A DNA stretch of 22,703 nucleotides from the NCBI GenBank assembly GCA_012514775.1, contig JAAYZQ010000439.1:1-22703 (forward strand), given 5' to 3'. Positions 9,746 through 17,038 of this stretch are shown here, piece by piece (the first letter of the stretch is position 1; every line of letters starts with the position of its first letter). The stretch comes from Anaerolineaceae bacterium (lineage in GTDB: Bacteria > Chloroflexota > Anaerolineae > JAAYZQ01). The notes below the pieces were generated by a model. That model was given only the letters and a program-made list of their open reading frames with translations, searched no databases and was not told the DNA's origin. Made by a program: the position numbers and the translations under genes.

Positions 9746-10843
9746 TTACCGTAGGCTATGCACAGGCCAGAGATGGCAGCGCTGCACGTTTCTCCGCACG
9801 CGCTCGATCTGCTCCTCGGGCACAACCCGCTCAAAGCTGCGAAAGCCCGACAGGCGAAAGCCATGCTTGGCCGCCAGGCCCGCTATCTCGTCAACCCTGT
9901 CCGTAGTGATCTCGCGGCCCAGGGTATAGTCCTCGAAACGCCCTTCCATGGCCAGGACCATGGTCTCGGCCATGCAGGCGTAGGCCTTGCCCGGCGGAAA
10001 GCCAAAATCAAAATGAAAGTCGGCAGGGCCGGGCACGTCGACCACGCCCCCTTCGATGACCAGCACGTCGTCCCGGCGCTCGCTCACGCGGCGGGAGACG
10101 TTGCGCGGGCGGGCCACATCGCAGACAACGGCGCCCTCCTTCAAATGCTCAGGCCCGATGATGGGCTCGAGGCTGCTGGTCACCGCCAGGACGATGTCGG
10201 CCCGGGGCAAAAGGTCCATCCCCTGGCCGAGGTCCACCCTGGGCCCCAGTGCCTGGATCTCCTGCCCAACCTGTTCCAGCCGGTCCCGCTGGCGGCCGAT
10301 GAGGATGAGGTGCGGCACAGAGCGGGCCAACAGCCTGGCACAGGCACGTCCGGTGGAGCCGTAGGCGCCCACCACGGCGGCCACGCAGCGTTCGGGATCC
10401 AGGTCGACGCGCCGCGCTGCCGCCAGCGATGCCTCGACGGCCAGGGCCACCGTGTAGCTATTGCCCGTCGTCACCGGGATGGCAAGCTTCCTGGCCACGG
10501 TGATGCCGGCATCGCCCACCACCGAGGTAAAGGCACCCAGGCCCAGGATGCGGGCCCCAAGGCGCTCGGCCAGCCGCCCCGTCTGCACCATCTTGCGATA
10601 GGCCGCCGGCAAACTGACCTGCAGCAGCCGCCGGGGCGTCATGGGGCAGGCCACCAGCCAGCCATCGATCTCCTTGCCCGTCGCTTCGGAGCGGGCGCCC
10701 GTGATGTGCGACAGGAGCACCGGCGGAAAGTAGCTCGAGAAATAGTCGATGATGCCCGGCGGCAGTTTGCCCAGCAGGGGAAACTTGCGGGACACGTCTT
10801 TCTGGGGGTCGATAGGATGGATCATGAAAGCAAAAGTGTTCAT
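9746..10843 (-). CDS. Long-chain acyl-ACP reductase (AAR)-like protein
   Basis: 365 residues, close to the roughly 340 of cyanobacterial acyl-ACP reductase (EC 1.2.1.80), which reduces acyl-ACP or acyl-CoA to fatty aldehyde with NADPH. Shared landmarks occur in family order: DVSRKFPLLGKLP near the N-terminus, LGAFTSVV, TTGNSYTVAL, a Rossmann motif GAYGSTG at 159-165, IEGGVVDVPG, and KAYACMAETMVLAMEG. In the last, Cys290 aligns with the cysteine that carries the acyl thioester in cyanobacterial enzymes, and the protein ends with the family's EIAGLAAKHGF region. Start ATG 10843 is preceded by GGAGAAGGG and matches the family N-terminus; a longer reading frame to 10900 would overlap the previous gene. 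It begins 14 bp after the beta-helix gene. No aldehyde-deformylating oxygenase gene is visible, so alkane formation is not supported here. A general NAD(P)-dependent dehydrogenase is the weaker alternative. Confidence 0.85.
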   Translation of the reverse strand: MNTFAFMIHPIDPQKDVSRKFPLLGKLPPGIIDYFSSYFPPVLLSHITGARSEATGKEIDGWLVACPMTPRRLLQVSLPAAYRKMVQTGRLAERLGARILGLGAFTSVVGDAGITVARKLAIPVTTGNSYTVALAVEASLAAARRVDLDPERCVAAVVGAYGSTGRACARLLARSVPHLILIGRQRDRLEQVGQEIQALGPRVDLGQGMDLLPRADIVLAVTSSLEPIIGPEHLKEGAVVCDVARPRNVSRRVSERRDDVLVIEGGVVDVPGPADFHFDFGFPPGKAYACMAETMVLAMEGRFEDYTLGREITTDRVDEIAGLAAKHGFRLSGFRSFERVVPEEQIERVRRNVQRCHLWPVHSLR

Positions 10844-10857
10844 TGCCACCCTTCTCC

Positions 10858-12105
10858 CTACCTCGGATACAGCCGTGGATGATACTCTGGATGAGCCCAA
10901 CTGTGGTGATCGCTCTCCTCGTAGGAAATGTTGCGGGCAATCACGGCCCGCTGGTCGGTCCGCGCCAGGACGACGTCCGACTCAATCATCCTGGCCGGGT
11001 AGATCGTCAGGTCCGCGCCGATACGACAGTGATGCCCCACGCAGCCACCCAGGACCGTCATGCCGACGTCCTCCAGGCGGCCCCGATGGAAGGTGCGCAG
11101 CGTCTTGGGCAGCAGGTTAAAGTCGGTGAACGTGGTGCCCGCCCCGATGAACGAGTCGCGGCCCACGACGCAGAATTGCAGGCAAGCGTTCTGGGCGACC
11201 ATGGTGTCTTCCATCAGGGTCGACATGAACAGGGACGAACGGAAGGGCAGGTAACATCGGTCGCCGACGACGCTGATGAGCAGCTCGTTGCCGTGCAGGA
11301 TGCTCACGTTGTTGCCGATCACGCAGTTGGAGATGACCACGCCAGCTCCGATATAGACGTTGTCGCCGATGACGGTGGGCCCCTGAATGATAGCGGTGGG
11401 GTCGATCTGCGTGTTGCGGCCGATCTTGACCAGGTGCGAACAGGAAAGGATCTGCCGCCTTTCCAGCAAGGACCGCCAGAAGATCTTGAGCTGATTGCTC
11501 ACCTTGCTCAGGCTGCGCTCCAAGCGCGCCCCTTCGGCCAGGACGCCAAACAGGCAGTTGGCTACGAAAATGTGCACCCAGTTTTCGATGGACAAAAAAG
11601 CCCGCAGGGGAATCTGGAAGACCAGGTCCCCCTTCTCGTTAGACATGTGGGTCGGCACGTGATAGGAGCCGAACTCGTAGGCACCCGTGTCGATGACCAG
11701 GGGCCGGCACATCTCCTCAAGCCCCCGGGGATAGTACCACATATTGGCCACGTAGACGTCCCCCTCGCGCCGGATGCCGCTCTGCAGGGGGAGGGCGTGA
11801 CGGGTCATGACCAGGTCGTCCAGGGCAAAGGCCACGCGGCACGCCTTGCCCAGAGAGCGCGCCCGCGACAGAAAGGTCTGGATGAATGCCTGGTCGAAAA
11901 AGAGGTTGTCGCGGTAGACCAACGTCTCCTCGTGGTCGCCGTTGGGGATCTGCTCGAAAAAATCGACCTCGATCTCGGACTGGCAGTAGGGCTCCAACGT
12001 GTCCTTCTGGTGAAGCCAGAGCGGCTTGTTCAGCACGCGCAGATCGCGCGCCGGCTCGTTGAAGGGTGGTATTTTTCTCTTGTCGCGAATGATAACCTTT
12101 CTCAT
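10858..12105 (-). CDS. Left-handed beta-helix (hexapeptide) transferase-like protein with unrecognised N-terminal domain
   Basis: 415 residues. The C-terminal half (about 226-375) shows hexapeptide-repeat rungs such as IGDNVYIGAGVVI, NCVIGNNVSI and CRIGADLTIYP, typical of acyl- and nucleotidyl-transferases with a left-handed beta-helix. The N-terminal half (about 1-200) has no GxGTR-type nucleotidyltransferase loop. Its position and the phrase YRDNLFFDQAFIQTFLSRAR resemble the degenerate sugar-nucleotidyltransferase halves of GlmU-like proteins, but this is a weak resemblance. The substrate cannot be told from sequence. The gene sits 8 bp after the V4R gene and 14 bp before the acyl-ACP reductase gene, so an acyl-linked or sugar-linked role in that pathway is an inference. 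The ribosome-binding site is weak (GAAG close to the ATG), suggesting coupling to the gene before. Confidence 0.75.
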   Translation of the reverse strand: MRKVIIRDKRKIPPFNEPARDLRVLNKPLWLHQKDTLEPYCQSEIEVDFFEQIPNGDHEETLVYRDNLFFDQAFIQTFLSRARSLGKACRVAFALDDLVMTRHALPLQSGIRREGDVYVANMWYYPRGLEEMCRPLVIDTGAYEFGSYHVPTHMSNEKGDLVFQIPLRAFLSIENWVHIFVANCLFGVLAEGARLERSLSKVSNQLKIFWRSLLERRQILSCSHLVKIGRNTQIDPTAIIQGPTVIGDNVYIGAGVVISNCVIGNNVSILHGNELLISVVGDRCYLPFRSSLFMSTLMEDTMVAQNACLQFCVVGRDSFIGAGTTFTDFNLLPKTLRTFHRGRLEDVGMTVLGGCVGHHCRIGADLTIYPARMIESDVVLARTDQRAVIARNISYEESDHHSWAHPEYHPRLYPR

Positions 12106-12113
12106 CGCTTCAA

Positions 12114-12752
12114 TCAGTCCAGAGGTCTCTTGTCAATCACGTACGTGCAGCTCGGGTCCCCCTTGGCGATGCACAACGTCTCTTCGACACGAATGTTCTT
12201 GCCACCCGTCACCCAGTGGAGGGCCTCTTGGAGCAGCCCGAGACCGGCATGACAGATGGGAACGTCCGACTTGCGCCCCCAGCAGACGGGGCAGCGATCG
12301 ATGTGGTACAGATAATGGTCAAACTGCTCTTCGACGCGCACCACCTGGTCGCTGGTCTTGTTAAAGGTCTCGGCCATGGCGTTCAGGCCCACCTTCATCT
12401 TCATGCTCAGGGGCAACAGGCGAAAGGCCAGGTCAGCGACGCCCAGGACGGCGCCGAAATCCTTCAAGGCATAATAGAGCCCCGCACGGCCCGCGCGCAT
12501 GGCCAGGCCCTTGCCGCCCCGAGGCCCGTACATGTCATCCAGGGCCTGGTTCAGGGCGGCCATCTCCTCAAAGCTCCAGCCCAGATCCAGGTTGTTGGGG
12601 GGATAGTTGTTGATGAGATGGCGCAGCTTGGAGAGGTTTAGGACGGCGTTGACGCCATTCTTGCCCATCACGTCTTCCAGGGACAGGAGCATCATTCTGC
12701 CCATCTTGTTCGGCCAGTAGTATTGGACCGCCCTGTCATTCGTATCTTCCAT
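12114..12752 (-). CDS. V4R-domain protein, putative small-molecule binding
   Basis: 212 residues from ATG 12752, which has GAGGTG nine bases upstream; a GTG at 12764 is a less likely start. The C-terminal part (about 140-210) matches the V4R (4-vinyl reductase) fold seen in BchJ and in hydrocarbon-sensing regulators such as DmpR and XylR. A cysteine/histidine set, Cys154-x-x-Cys157, Cys167-His168, Cys194 and Cys202, could bind a metal. The N-terminal 130 residues are helical and of unknown role, and no DNA-binding domain is evident. V4R domains are thought to bind small hydrophobic ligands. Lying between a hydrolase and an acyl-ACP reductase homologue, this protein could bind or deliver a lipid-derived molecule, which is an inference. 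Confidence 0.8.
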   Translation of the reverse strand: MEDTNDRAVQYYWPNKMGRMMLLSLEDVMGKNGVNAVLNLSKLRHLINNYPPNNLDLGWSFEEMAALNQALDDMYGPRGGKGLAMRAGRAGLYYALKDFGAVLGVADLAFRLLPLSMKMKVGLNAMAETFNKTSDQVVRVEEQFDHYLYHIDRCPVCWGRKSDVPICHAGLGLLQEALHWVTGGKNIRVEETLCIAKGDPSCTYVIDKRPLD

Positions 12753-12779
12753 AATGAATCCCACCTCGAGACGTGCGGT

Positions 12780-13562
12780 TCAACTTCCCAGGAAACTGAG
12801 CAGGATCGAATAGAATTGGTCCGGTTCGTCGAGCATCGGAAAGTGCCTGGATGACGGTAGAGTCTCTACTCGAGAATTGGCCACGTACCGGAACAGCTCC
12901 GCCTGCCGGGGGTCGACGATCTTGTCGCCGCGGCCATAGACGCCCAGGGCCGGCATGCGCAGGGTTCCCAGGCGAGGGCGGAGATCGGTATAGTGCAGCG
13001 AGTGGATGCTCCAAAGGAATGACTCCAGCGTCATCTTGGACAGATCGTGCATCAGCAGCTCGTACCAGTCGTGCCAGTTTGCAGCGATCCATGGTGCCAG
13101 GAGCTTGATGCCCATGCGTAACAGGGCAGGCGAGTTCCAGACGAGAAAGGCTATGGATGGGTAGCCGGCCAGCTTCAGAAACAGGTTCAGAGAGCGACCG
13201 TCGATGGGAGAGCCGACCACCGTCACCTTTTCCACACGATTCGGCTTGTCCAGGGCCAGGTTCAGGGCAACTGTGCCGCCCATGGAATGACCAACCACCG
13301 GCGCCCTGTTGATGCCCATCCTCTCCATGAACTGATCGACCAACCCCACAAAGTCCGAGATGTTATAACTCTCGCGGCGCTTGTCCGACTCTCCAAAGCC
13401 CCAGAAGTCGAGGGCATAAGCCCGGTAGCCGTTTGCCAGTGCCTCCATGGTGCCGAGCCAACAACCCCAGGAGCCCAGCCAGCCATGGAGCAGGATCACT
13501 GGTCGCCCCCGTCCGTAGACCTCGTAGTGTACCACACCCTGTGCGGTAACGATTGAGCTCAA
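12780..13562 (-). CDS. Alpha/beta-fold hydrolase
   Basis: 260 residues with a complete catalytic triad. Nucleophile Ser93 lies in GHSMGG, acid Asp213 in GRGDKIVDP, and His240 in SRHFPM. The oxyanion loop is LLHGWLGSWG near residue 25. A cap region of about 70 residues (130-195) separates the core halves, as in esterases, epoxide hydrolases and haloalkane dehalogenase relatives. There is no signal peptide, so it is cytoplasmic. The start is TTG 13562 with AGGGA six bases upstream; no in-frame ATG lies further out. The gene ends 27 bp before the V4R gene. The substrate is unknown. With an acyl-ACP reductase homologue two genes on, a fatty ester or thioester is a reasonable guess but not shown. 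Confidence 0.9.
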   Translation of the reverse strand: MSSIVTAQGVVHYEVYGRGRPVILLHGWLGSWGCWLGTMEALANGYRAYALDFWGFGESDKRRESYNISDFVGLVDQFMERMGINRAPVVGHSMGGTVALNLALDKPNRVEKVTVVGSPIDGRSLNLFLKLAGYPSIAFLVWNSPALLRMGIKLLAPWIAANWHDWYELLMHDLSKMTLESFLWSIHSLHYTDLRPRLGTLRMPALGVYGRGDKIVDPRQAELFRYVANSRVETLPSSRHFPMLDEPDQFYSILLSFLGS

Positions 13563-13581
13563 GCTTTATCCCTGCCCTCCA

Positions 13582-13609
13582 CCTGGTAGCGGCCGGCCAT
13601 CGTACCAGG
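13582..13609 (-). repeat. Intercistronic inverted repeat CCTGGTA/TACCAGG
   Basis: A perfect 7-bp inverted repeat (13582-13588 and 13603-13609) encloses 14 bases containing the self-complementary GGCCGGCC. In the transcript it forms a hairpin between the roadblock stop codon and the ribosome-binding site of the hydrolase gene. No U-tract follows. It could mark an RNA-processing or attenuation point between the GTPase module and the metabolic module. Confidence 0.4.
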
Positions 13610-13615
13610 AAACGT

Positions 13616-13987
13616 CTAAATTAACCGGGTAAGATCTTCTGCGGCGCGCCTCATGTCGAGGAAGACCAGGCCCAGCTTGGCGTCCTGGCGCGCCAGGACC
13701 GTCAACACTGCCTCATCGCCCACGGCGCTGAGGATGACATAGCCCTGGGCACCGCGGATGTACACCTGATCCATCACCCCGCGCCCCAGCTCGCCTGCAA
13801 TACGCTCTCCCAGGCTCAACATCGCCGCGCTCATGGCCGAGACGCGGTCCTCTTCCACGTCGGCCGGCAAGGCAGAAGCAATGATCAGGCCATCCACGCT
13901 CACCACGGCAGAAGCCTCAATGTCGGGCGTGGTAACCTGCAAGTTCCTGAGACGAGCCACCATCTGTTCGGTTCGTGACCGTGTCAT
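13616..13987 (-). CDS. Roadblock/LC7-domain protein (MglB-like)
   Basis: 123 residues, one roadblock/LC7 domain spanning almost the whole chain. Features are the beta-strand pair SAVVSVDGLIIASALP, the amphipathic helix SAMSAAMLSLGERIAGEL, and the strands QVYIRGAQGYVILSAVG and AVLTVLARQDAKLGLVFLDM. Roadblock proteins dimerise and act as co-GAPs or scaffolds for MglA-type small GTPases. The GTPase gene ends 43 bp upstream, which fits that partnership. An AGGAGG lies ten bases from ATG 13987; a TTG at 13993 is closer to it and remains possible. It is cytoplasmic, with no signal peptide or membrane segment. Confidence 0.92.
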   Translation of the reverse strand: MTRSRTEQMVARLRNLQVTTPDIEASAVVSVDGLIIASALPADVEEDRVSAMSAAMLSLGERIAGELGRGVMDQVYIRGAQGYVILSAVGDEAVLTVLARQDAKLGLVFLDMRRAAEDLTRLI

Positions 13988-14030
13988 TGACAAAAACCCT
14001 CCTTCGGGTTCAGCATCTCATGCCGGCGCT

Positions 14031-14561
14031 CTACTCGGGCGCCGTCTCCAGGATAGCATAGAGCAACTCGAGGAGCACGCTCTTCACGCTCTCCTTGTCC
14101 TTTGCGACGCAGGGCAAAAGCTTGACCCTCGGATCAACCTTGAGCGCGATGCGCAGGTCATCGGGCGACCAGGCATCCTCCATATCCTGCTTGTTGGCCG
14201 CCACCACGTAGGGAGTGCTGGCATAACTGCGGAAAACGTCGAGAATGCGCCGCGCCTCGCGAAACGTCTCCGGCCGGACGCTGTCGATGAGGACGACAAA
14301 ACCAAGCATGCCCTCGGAGAGGATCTCCCACATGAAGTCGAATCGTTTCTGCCCTGGAGTCCCGAACAGGTAGAGAACCAGGTCATCGTCGACGGTGATC
14401 CGTCCAAAGTCCATGGCCACCGTTGTCTCTCTTTTAATTCGTGACGTGGCATCGCTGATCTTGCGTTCGGTCGAGACAACGTCGATCTCGCTGACAGCGC
14501 TGATAAACTCGGTCTTGCCTGCGTTGAAGGGACCGGTGACGACCATTTTGACTGTGTGCAT
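14031..14561 (-). CDS. Small Ras-like GTPase (MglA/COG2229-type)
   Basis: 176 residues. The P-loop is GPFNAGKT (10-17), the switch I threonines are Thr46-Thr47 in ETTVAMDFG, the G3 region is FGTPGQKRF (Gly67-Gly70), the base-recognition motif is NKQD (123-126), and the G5-like motif is CVAK (151-154). The usual Asp of DxxG in G3 is glycine, a departure shared by bacterial COG2229/MglA-type GTPases that rely on a separate activator. It is adjacent to the roadblock gene (43 bp) and follows the DUF4388 gene (67 bp), a recurring bacterial trio for switch-like control of polarity or envelope processes. The ribosome-binding site is poor. The 67-bp gap upstream contains only a short 5-bp inverted repeat (14601-14615). 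Confidence 0.93.
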   Translation of the reverse strand: MHTVKMVVTGPFNAGKTEFISAVSEIDVVSTERKISDATSRIKRETTVAMDFGRITVDDDLVLYLFGTPGQKRFDFMWEILSEGMLGFVVLIDSVRPETFREARRILDVFRSYASTPYVVAANKQDMEDAWSPDDLRIALKVDPRVKLLPCVAKDKESVKSVLLELLYAILETAPE

Positions 14562-14628
14562 CTTTGCTGTCTATCCTGTTCTTGTTCGGGTCCGCCAGCA
14601 GGCAAGCACATTGCCCGCAGCGCCTGGG

Positions 14629-15456
14629 CTACAGTCTTCGTATTCTATCGATCAGCTTGTGGATCACCGAACGCTTGACGGCCGGTGGGCGGGATATGAC
14701 CGTCTGCATGGCAGCGGAGGCAGGACGTCTGGGTGCCGGCCCCTCCACCCGGATGATCTCCACCAGGCCGGCTTGCAGCAGCCCGTAGATGATCTTGCGA
14801 ATCTGAAAATCGTCCATGCCAATACGTTGCGCAATTTGCCGGATGGAGTTTCGGGGGTTGATGTACGAGATCACCCGCCATTCCTCGACGCTCAGGTTGA
14901 TGTTGCGGAGCTGCGCCTGGGGGCGATCGGTGAACTTGAGCGCCATGTCCAGGTCTGGCAGCTCATCCTGCAGCCGCTCCCACTCCTTGACCCGCCGGCT
15001 GCCCTCCAGGATAATGTTCTCCAGGTCGATGGGTACGGTGATCACGTCGCCGGGGGGCAATTGGTTTGGCTCGAAATGGAACATGCCATCGGACCAGGTA
15101 AAGAGCCCGTACACTGTCTCCAGGGTATCACCGCGGATGCTGTTGACAATGTCCCTCTGCGAGACGTGCCCGGCGCTGATGAGGAGCATTCCTAGTTCTT
15201 TGTCAGCCGTGTTACCCGACTTGGTGCGGATAATCTTGGCCTGTTCCTCGGTCAGCTTGCCGGCCCGGGCCAGAACATTGGCCAGGTGAAAGTCGCGGCC
15301 ACTCGTCGTCGCGTGCACGAGCTTGCCTTCACGGAAAAAGAGTGTGGTGACCCCGGGTGAGACCTGGATCGTCAAAGCGCCAGTCTTTCGTGCGAGGTGG
15401 ATCAAATTCAAGAGCTGGGTTGTGCTAAAGTCCCTCAGGTTGCCTTTCAGCGCCAT
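14629..15456 (-). CDS. DUF4388 (PATAN-like) protein with C-terminal winged-helix-like region
   Basis: 275 residues. The N-terminal DUF4388 domain (about 1-150) shows the hallmark start LKGNLRDFSTTQLLNLIHLA, then KTGALTIQ, FFREGKLVHA, DKELGMLLISAGHVS and a strand TWSDGMFHFEP. A winged-helix-like stretch lies at about 195-245 (SVEEWRVISYI, SIRQIAQRIGM, GLLQAGLVEI). DUF4388 proteins commonly accompany receivers, roadblock proteins and small GTPases, and are thought to be adaptors. Start ATG 15456 is chosen because AGGA lies nine bases upstream and the DUF4388 domain begins right there. An upstream in-frame ATG at 15570 lies inside the predicted promoter. It is the first gene of the ten-gene unit. 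Confidence 0.9.
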   Translation of the reverse strand: MALKGNLRDFSTTQLLNLIHLARKTGALTIQVSPGVTTLFFREGKLVHATTSGRDFHLANVLARAGKLTEEQAKIIRTKSGNTADKELGMLLISAGHVSQRDIVNSIRGDTLETVYGLFTWSDGMFHFEPNQLPPGDVITVPIDLENIILEGSRRVKEWERLQDELPDLDMALKFTDRPQAQLRNINLSVEEWRVISYINPRNSIRQIAQRIGMDDFQIRKIIYGLLQAGLVEIIRVEGPAPRRPASAAMQTVISRPPAVKRSVIHKLIDRIRRL

Positions 15457-15541
15457 CTCGACCCGTCCTTTGGTTCTTTGTCGTCTTGGACACGGTGAAT
15501 CGACCGTTACCAGACCCCCGTACTGGCCGCGGTTCCGGCTC

Positions 15542-15570
15542 ATTAAACCCCGTCTCCATCTATTAGTCAA
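15542..15570 (-). promoter_or_regulatory. Sigma70-type promoter for the minus-strand operon
   Basis: On the minus strand TTGACT (15570-15565) is followed after exactly 17 bases by TTTAAT (15547-15542), a five-of-six match to each consensus hexamer. The predicted start lies near 15535, leaving a leader of about 80 bases before ATG 15456. No comparably good promoter was noticed in the gaps between the ten genes downstream, which supports one long transcript. Confidence 0.7.
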
Positions 15571-15636
15571 CTGGCCTCTTGGTACTTATTGCTAACAAAC
15601 AAACAGGAACCGGTCGCTACAGGAGACAGGAGCGAC

Positions 15637-15664
15637 TTGCAAAGATGGATACCTATGCTATAAT
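15637..15664 (+). promoter_or_regulatory. Extended -10 promoter for the DUF3048 lipoprotein gene
   Basis: TTGCAA (15637-15642), a 16-base spacer and a perfect TATAAT (15659-15664) preceded by TGC (extended -10). The predicted start lies near 15671, giving a leader of about 50 bases before ATG 15720. It diverges from the operon promoter, with about 66 bp between the two -35 boxes. Confidence 0.75.
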
Positions 15665-15719
15665 GACGGTCACGGCGCTACCGGACACCGTAGTCCATCA
15701 GTCCCGACGGAGGTTACAG

Positions 15720-16976
15720 ATGTACGAAGGACAGAAGAGAATCGGGAGCATCCTGGCCGCCTGCCTCGTTCTGTTGATCATTGTAATAGCGGTTGCTGGC
15801 TGCCAGTCAAAGCCTTCCGATGCTTCTGCCGAGCCCAGCAAAACACCTCGCCCGGCCGACGCAAAGCTGCCCGCGCTGCCAACCAACACACACACTCCAG
15901 AACCTTCTCCCACGCCCTCGGCCACGGCTGAGCCCCCGACAAGCACGCCAACCGCGACACCCACGGAGATGCCGACCCTGGCCGTGGGGATCTATCCCAC
16001 GCTGAGCCCCGACCAGTGCCCGCTGACGGGCCTCGAGGTGAGCGACCTCGGCCTCCTCGATCGACGCCCCCTGGCCATCAAGGTCCAGAACGCCGCCATC
16101 TCCCGGCCCCAATACGGGCTTCCGCAGGCAGACATCGTCTACGAGCACCTCTCGGAAGCGGGCATCACCCGCTTTACGGCCATCTACCTGTGCCAGGAAG
16201 TGGACAAGATCGGCTCGACGCGGAGCGCCCGCTTTATCGACCTGGAGCTCCCGGCCATGTACAAGAGCCTGATGGCCTTTTCGGGTACCAGCGCCGGCCT
16301 CTATCCCCTCTTCTTGAACGCCGACTTTTACGACCGGCAGTTCTGCTATGGCTGGGGCCTCCATTCCGAGGGCTTTTATCGGGATCAGGAGCTGCGCAAG
16401 TCGGGCATCCCCATCGAGCACACGCTGTTCGCCGACCCGAACAAGATCTGGGACATTGCCGGCGAGCTGGGGATCAACGAGGCGCAGGACCTGCGAGGGA
16501 TGGACTTTGCCGTCGAACCTCCAGAAGATGGCCAGCCGGCCACACAGATCGAGATACCATATCCTTCGCGGGACATGGTCGTCGAGTATCGCTACGACCC
16601 CGCCAGCGAGTCGTACCTGCGCTGGCAGGCCGGCGTGCCGCACGTCGACGCGACGTCGGGCGAGCAGCTTTCGGCCACCAACGTGGTCGTCGTCTATGCG
16701 ACGCACGTGGACACGGACATCTTTGAGGACGAACCGCGGCGCAACCACCCTTCGGTGCAGATCCAGCTCTGGGGCACCGGGCCGGCTGTCATCTTTCGGG
16801 ATGGGCAGGCCTTCGAAGGGCTGTGGGCACGGCCCAAGCGGGAGAGCATGCTGCTCTTTCGCGACCCTGCGGGCCAGGTCCCGATCCCCCTCAAGCCGGG
16901 CAACACCTGGATCCAGCTCGTTCCGCTGCCCGGCCACCGCTGGAGCCGGGAGGCGACGTGGAACGAGGGCGAGTAG
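15720..16976 (+). CDS. DUF3048 (YerB-like) lipoprotein
   Basis: 418 residues. A lipoprotein signal peptide has Lys/Arg at 6-7, a hydrophobic stretch at 11-26 and lipobox VAGC with Cys28, so the protein should be anchored on the outer face of the cytoplasmic membrane. A Pro/Thr/Ser-rich linker covers about residues 30-85. The DUF3048 N-domain follows (RPLAIKVQNAAISRPQYGL, ADIVYEHLSEAGITRFTAIY, GSTRSARFIDLEL) and the C-domain covers about 280-410 (NVVVVYATH, QLWGTGPAVIFRDGQAFEG, GNTWIQLVP). The family is widespread and its biochemical role is not established. GGAGG lies six bases from ATG 15720; upstream in-frame codons would place the start before the predicted transcript. It is transcribed away from the signalling operon and stands alone. 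Confidence 0.9.
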   Translation: MYEGQKRIGSILAACLVLLIIVIAVAGCQSKPSDASAEPSKTPRPADAKLPALPTNTHTPEPSPTPSATAEPPTSTPTATPTEMPTLAVGIYPTLSPDQCPLTGLEVSDLGLLDRRPLAIKVQNAAISRPQYGLPQADIVYEHLSEAGITRFTAIYLCQEVDKIGSTRSARFIDLELPAMYKSLMAFSGTSAGLYPLFLNADFYDRQFCYGWGLHSEGFYRDQELRKSGIPIEHTLFADPNKIWDIAGELGINEAQDLRGMDFAVEPPEDGQPATQIEIPYPSRDMVVEYRYDPASESYLRWQAGVPHVDATSGEQLSATNVVVVYATHVDTDIFEDEPRRNHPSVQIQLWGTGPAVIFRDGQAFEGLWARPKRESMLLFRDPAGQVPIPLKPGNTWIQLVPLPGHRWSREATWNEGE

Positions 16977-16984
16977 GCACGACC

Positions 16985-16998
16985 TGGCACTTGTGCCA
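16985..16998 (+). terminator. Possible weak terminator hairpin after the lipoprotein gene
   Basis: TGGCAC and GTGCCA form a perfect 6-bp inverted repeat around TT, nine bases after the stop codon. The two-base gap forces opening of the inner pairs in RNA, and no T-run follows, so intrinsic termination would be weak. It could instead be a protein-binding palindrome. Confidence 0.3.
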
Positions 16999-17038
16999 TC
17001 ATTCAGTTGTTAAAGGACGTGTGGCCCCGCGCGATGGG

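Noticed and set aside
9746..10843. Reductase as a shikimate dehydrogenase or alanine dehydrogenase
   Set aside because: The Rossmann loop alone would allow this, but the TTGNSYT, GGVVDVPG and ACMAETMVLAMEG motifs and their order match acyl-ACP reductases.
12114..13562. V4R protein and hydrolase as bacteriochlorophyll genes bchJ and bchO
   Set aside because: Both folds occur in photosynthesis clusters, but no other pigment gene is present, and the neighbours are signalling and acyl-ACP reductase genes. The folds are too general to support phototrophy.
14601..14615. Inverted repeat GGCAA-GCACA-TTGCC between the DUF4388 and GTPase genes
   Set aside because: A 5-bp stem is expected by chance in this much GC-rich sequence, and there is no T-run, so it is not listed as a feature.
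15807..16937. Minus-strand open frame of 376 codons opposite the lipoprotein gene
   Set aside because: The plus-strand product has a signal peptide, lipobox and DUF3048 motifs, and the minus frame has none.
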